A stretch of 64,000 nt of DNA from Mycobacterium pseudokansasii (GTDB lineage Bacteria; Actinomycetota; Actinomycetes; Mycobacteriales; Mycobacteriaceae), in assembly GCF_900566075.1 (NCBI RefSeq), contig NZ_UPHU01000001.1, forward strand, positions 496,001 to 560,000, written 5' to 3'. Both the position numbers and the translations under genes were made by a program. This document shows positions 61,711 to 64,000 of the stretch, one piece after another. The number at the start of each line of letters is the position of its first letter. Position 1 is the first letter of the stretch. The notes under the pieces were generated by a model. It searched no databases, was not told the origin of the DNA, and saw only the letters and a program-made list of their open reading frames with translations.

Positions 61711-62024
61711 TAGGGATGGGCTGACCCGACGACTTCAACCCACAGTGCACGATCGAAACCCTCACCTCACACTCGACGCCGTCATCGCACACTCGCCGAA
61801 CAAGTTGATGGATGAGACCTCATGTCTAGACGCCATATGTCTGACGCCGCGGCACCAGCGACAGGAGCTGTTCCAGCCGCATGGGCTGCCGTCCGTTGGA
61901 ACACCGATCTGCTGCGGTTCGGCTCGTGAGCATTCCCGACGGCTAGACGCTCCGCCTTCGACAAGCCAGACGCATCCGCCAAGCAGTGCCAATAAGTGGA
62001 GTGGGCAAGTGGCCGCCGCACCCG

Positions 62025-62051
62025 GGAACAAGACGGTGGCACCCGCCGTTA
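62025..62051 (+). promoter_or_regulatory. SigH-type promoter of dnaK
   Basis: GGAACA (62025-62030), a 17-bp spacer and GTTA (62048-62051) match GGAAYA-N17-GTTR of SigH/SigE-class sigma factors. dnaK is a known SigH target in M. tuberculosis. Confidence 0.75.
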
Positions 62052-62064
62052 ACATGTTCAACAA

Positions 62065-62085
62065 GTTGAGTGAATTCGACTCAAC
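62065..62085. promoter_or_regulatory. HAIR element (HspR operator)
   Basis: GTTGAGT-GAATTCG-ACTCAAC is a perfect 7+7+7 inverted repeat matching the HspR-associated inverted repeat (CTTGAGT-N7-ACTCAAG). It lies just past the -10-like GTTA, where HspR would block transcription. Confidence 0.9.
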
Positions 62086-62180
62086 CCTGTTTGACACCAA
62101 GTCCCCTTGGGAGCAGGCTTGAGCGGGGTTCACTCAGCATAGTGCAGTACAGAAGGTCTACCTACTCAGGAGGAATCACC

Positions 62181-64000
<1,820 letters not shown>

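Noticed and set aside
61745..62122. A 125-residue plus-strand frame before dnaK
   Set aside because: It runs through the inverted repeats, the SigH promoter and the HAIR; composition is not coding-like.

Overview
The window is slow-growing Mycobacterium chromosome. From about 7.5 kb to the right edge the gene order follows the M. tuberculosis Rv0318c-Rv0350 stretch: ZIP-like protein, pcp, Rv0320, dcd, udgA, a Rv0323c remnant, an ArsR-rhodanese regulator, cyp135A1, TetR genes, Rv0332, Rv0333, rmlA, aspC/alaA, etfD, iniR, Rv0340, iniB, iniA, iniC, lpqJ, ansP2 and dnaK. A PE_PGRS gene, GTG/TTG starts, high GC and a mycobacterial SOS box agree with this. The species cannot be named from the sequence alone.

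Layout. (1) 1-7436: an integrated element ending against tRNA-Gly(CCC), with a serine recombinase, two small genes and a tyrosine integrase in one overlapping operon, an IS21-family insertion, an EVE-like protein, a perfect SOS box, a Dam-like (D12) adenine methyltransferase and a convergent, frameshifted candidate restriction endonuclease. (2) 7.5-15.1 kb: core genes plus two tandem membrane proteins (DUF7159 type) with a possible actin/Hsp70-like N-terminal domain, a proline-rich stalk and a Gly/His tail. (3) 15.1-20.5 kb: a sulfur-handling island with an SQR-like flavoprotein, DsrE, ArsR-rhodanese and an MddA-like thiol methyltransferase, alongside decayed cysteine desulfurase, PIG-L deacetylase and second ArsR-rhodanese genes. 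(4) 20.6-28.9 kb: cyp135A1, two TetR regulators, a methyltransferase, a rearranged SQR pseudogene, a nucleoside phosphorylase and the Rv0332-Rv0333-rmlA operon.

(5) 29.2-36 kb: an insertion hot spot. An IS256-family element with a 9-bp target duplication splits a cytochrome b/molybdopterin fusion gene. It is followed by a truncated-hemoglobin remnant, a decayed Tn554-like recombinase with its DUF6262 partner, an IS3 orfA remnant and a split hypothetical gene. (6) 36-45 kb: PE_PGRS, AlaA/AspC, EtfD and IniR. (7) 44.8-54.8 kb: Rv0340-iniB-iniA-iniC, with a greatly expanded glycine-rich IniB and a perfect hairpin between iniB and iniA, then a membrane Hsp70-like protein and two small membrane proteins with the same threonine-rich stalk. 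(8) 54.8-64 kb: lpqJ, a three-subunit molybdenum hydroxylase (L-M-S order), a MobA-like transferase, the permease AnsP2, and dnaK (cut by the window end) behind a SigH-type promoter and a HAIR operator.

Two themes stand out. One is gene decay: at least eight loci carry single-base frameshifts, deletions or inversions, so either this lineage is shedding accessory functions or the assembly has indel errors. The other is a recurring design of a possible actin/Hsp70-like cytoplasmic domain, one membrane helix and a low-complexity exported stalk, seen in three proteins of the window.
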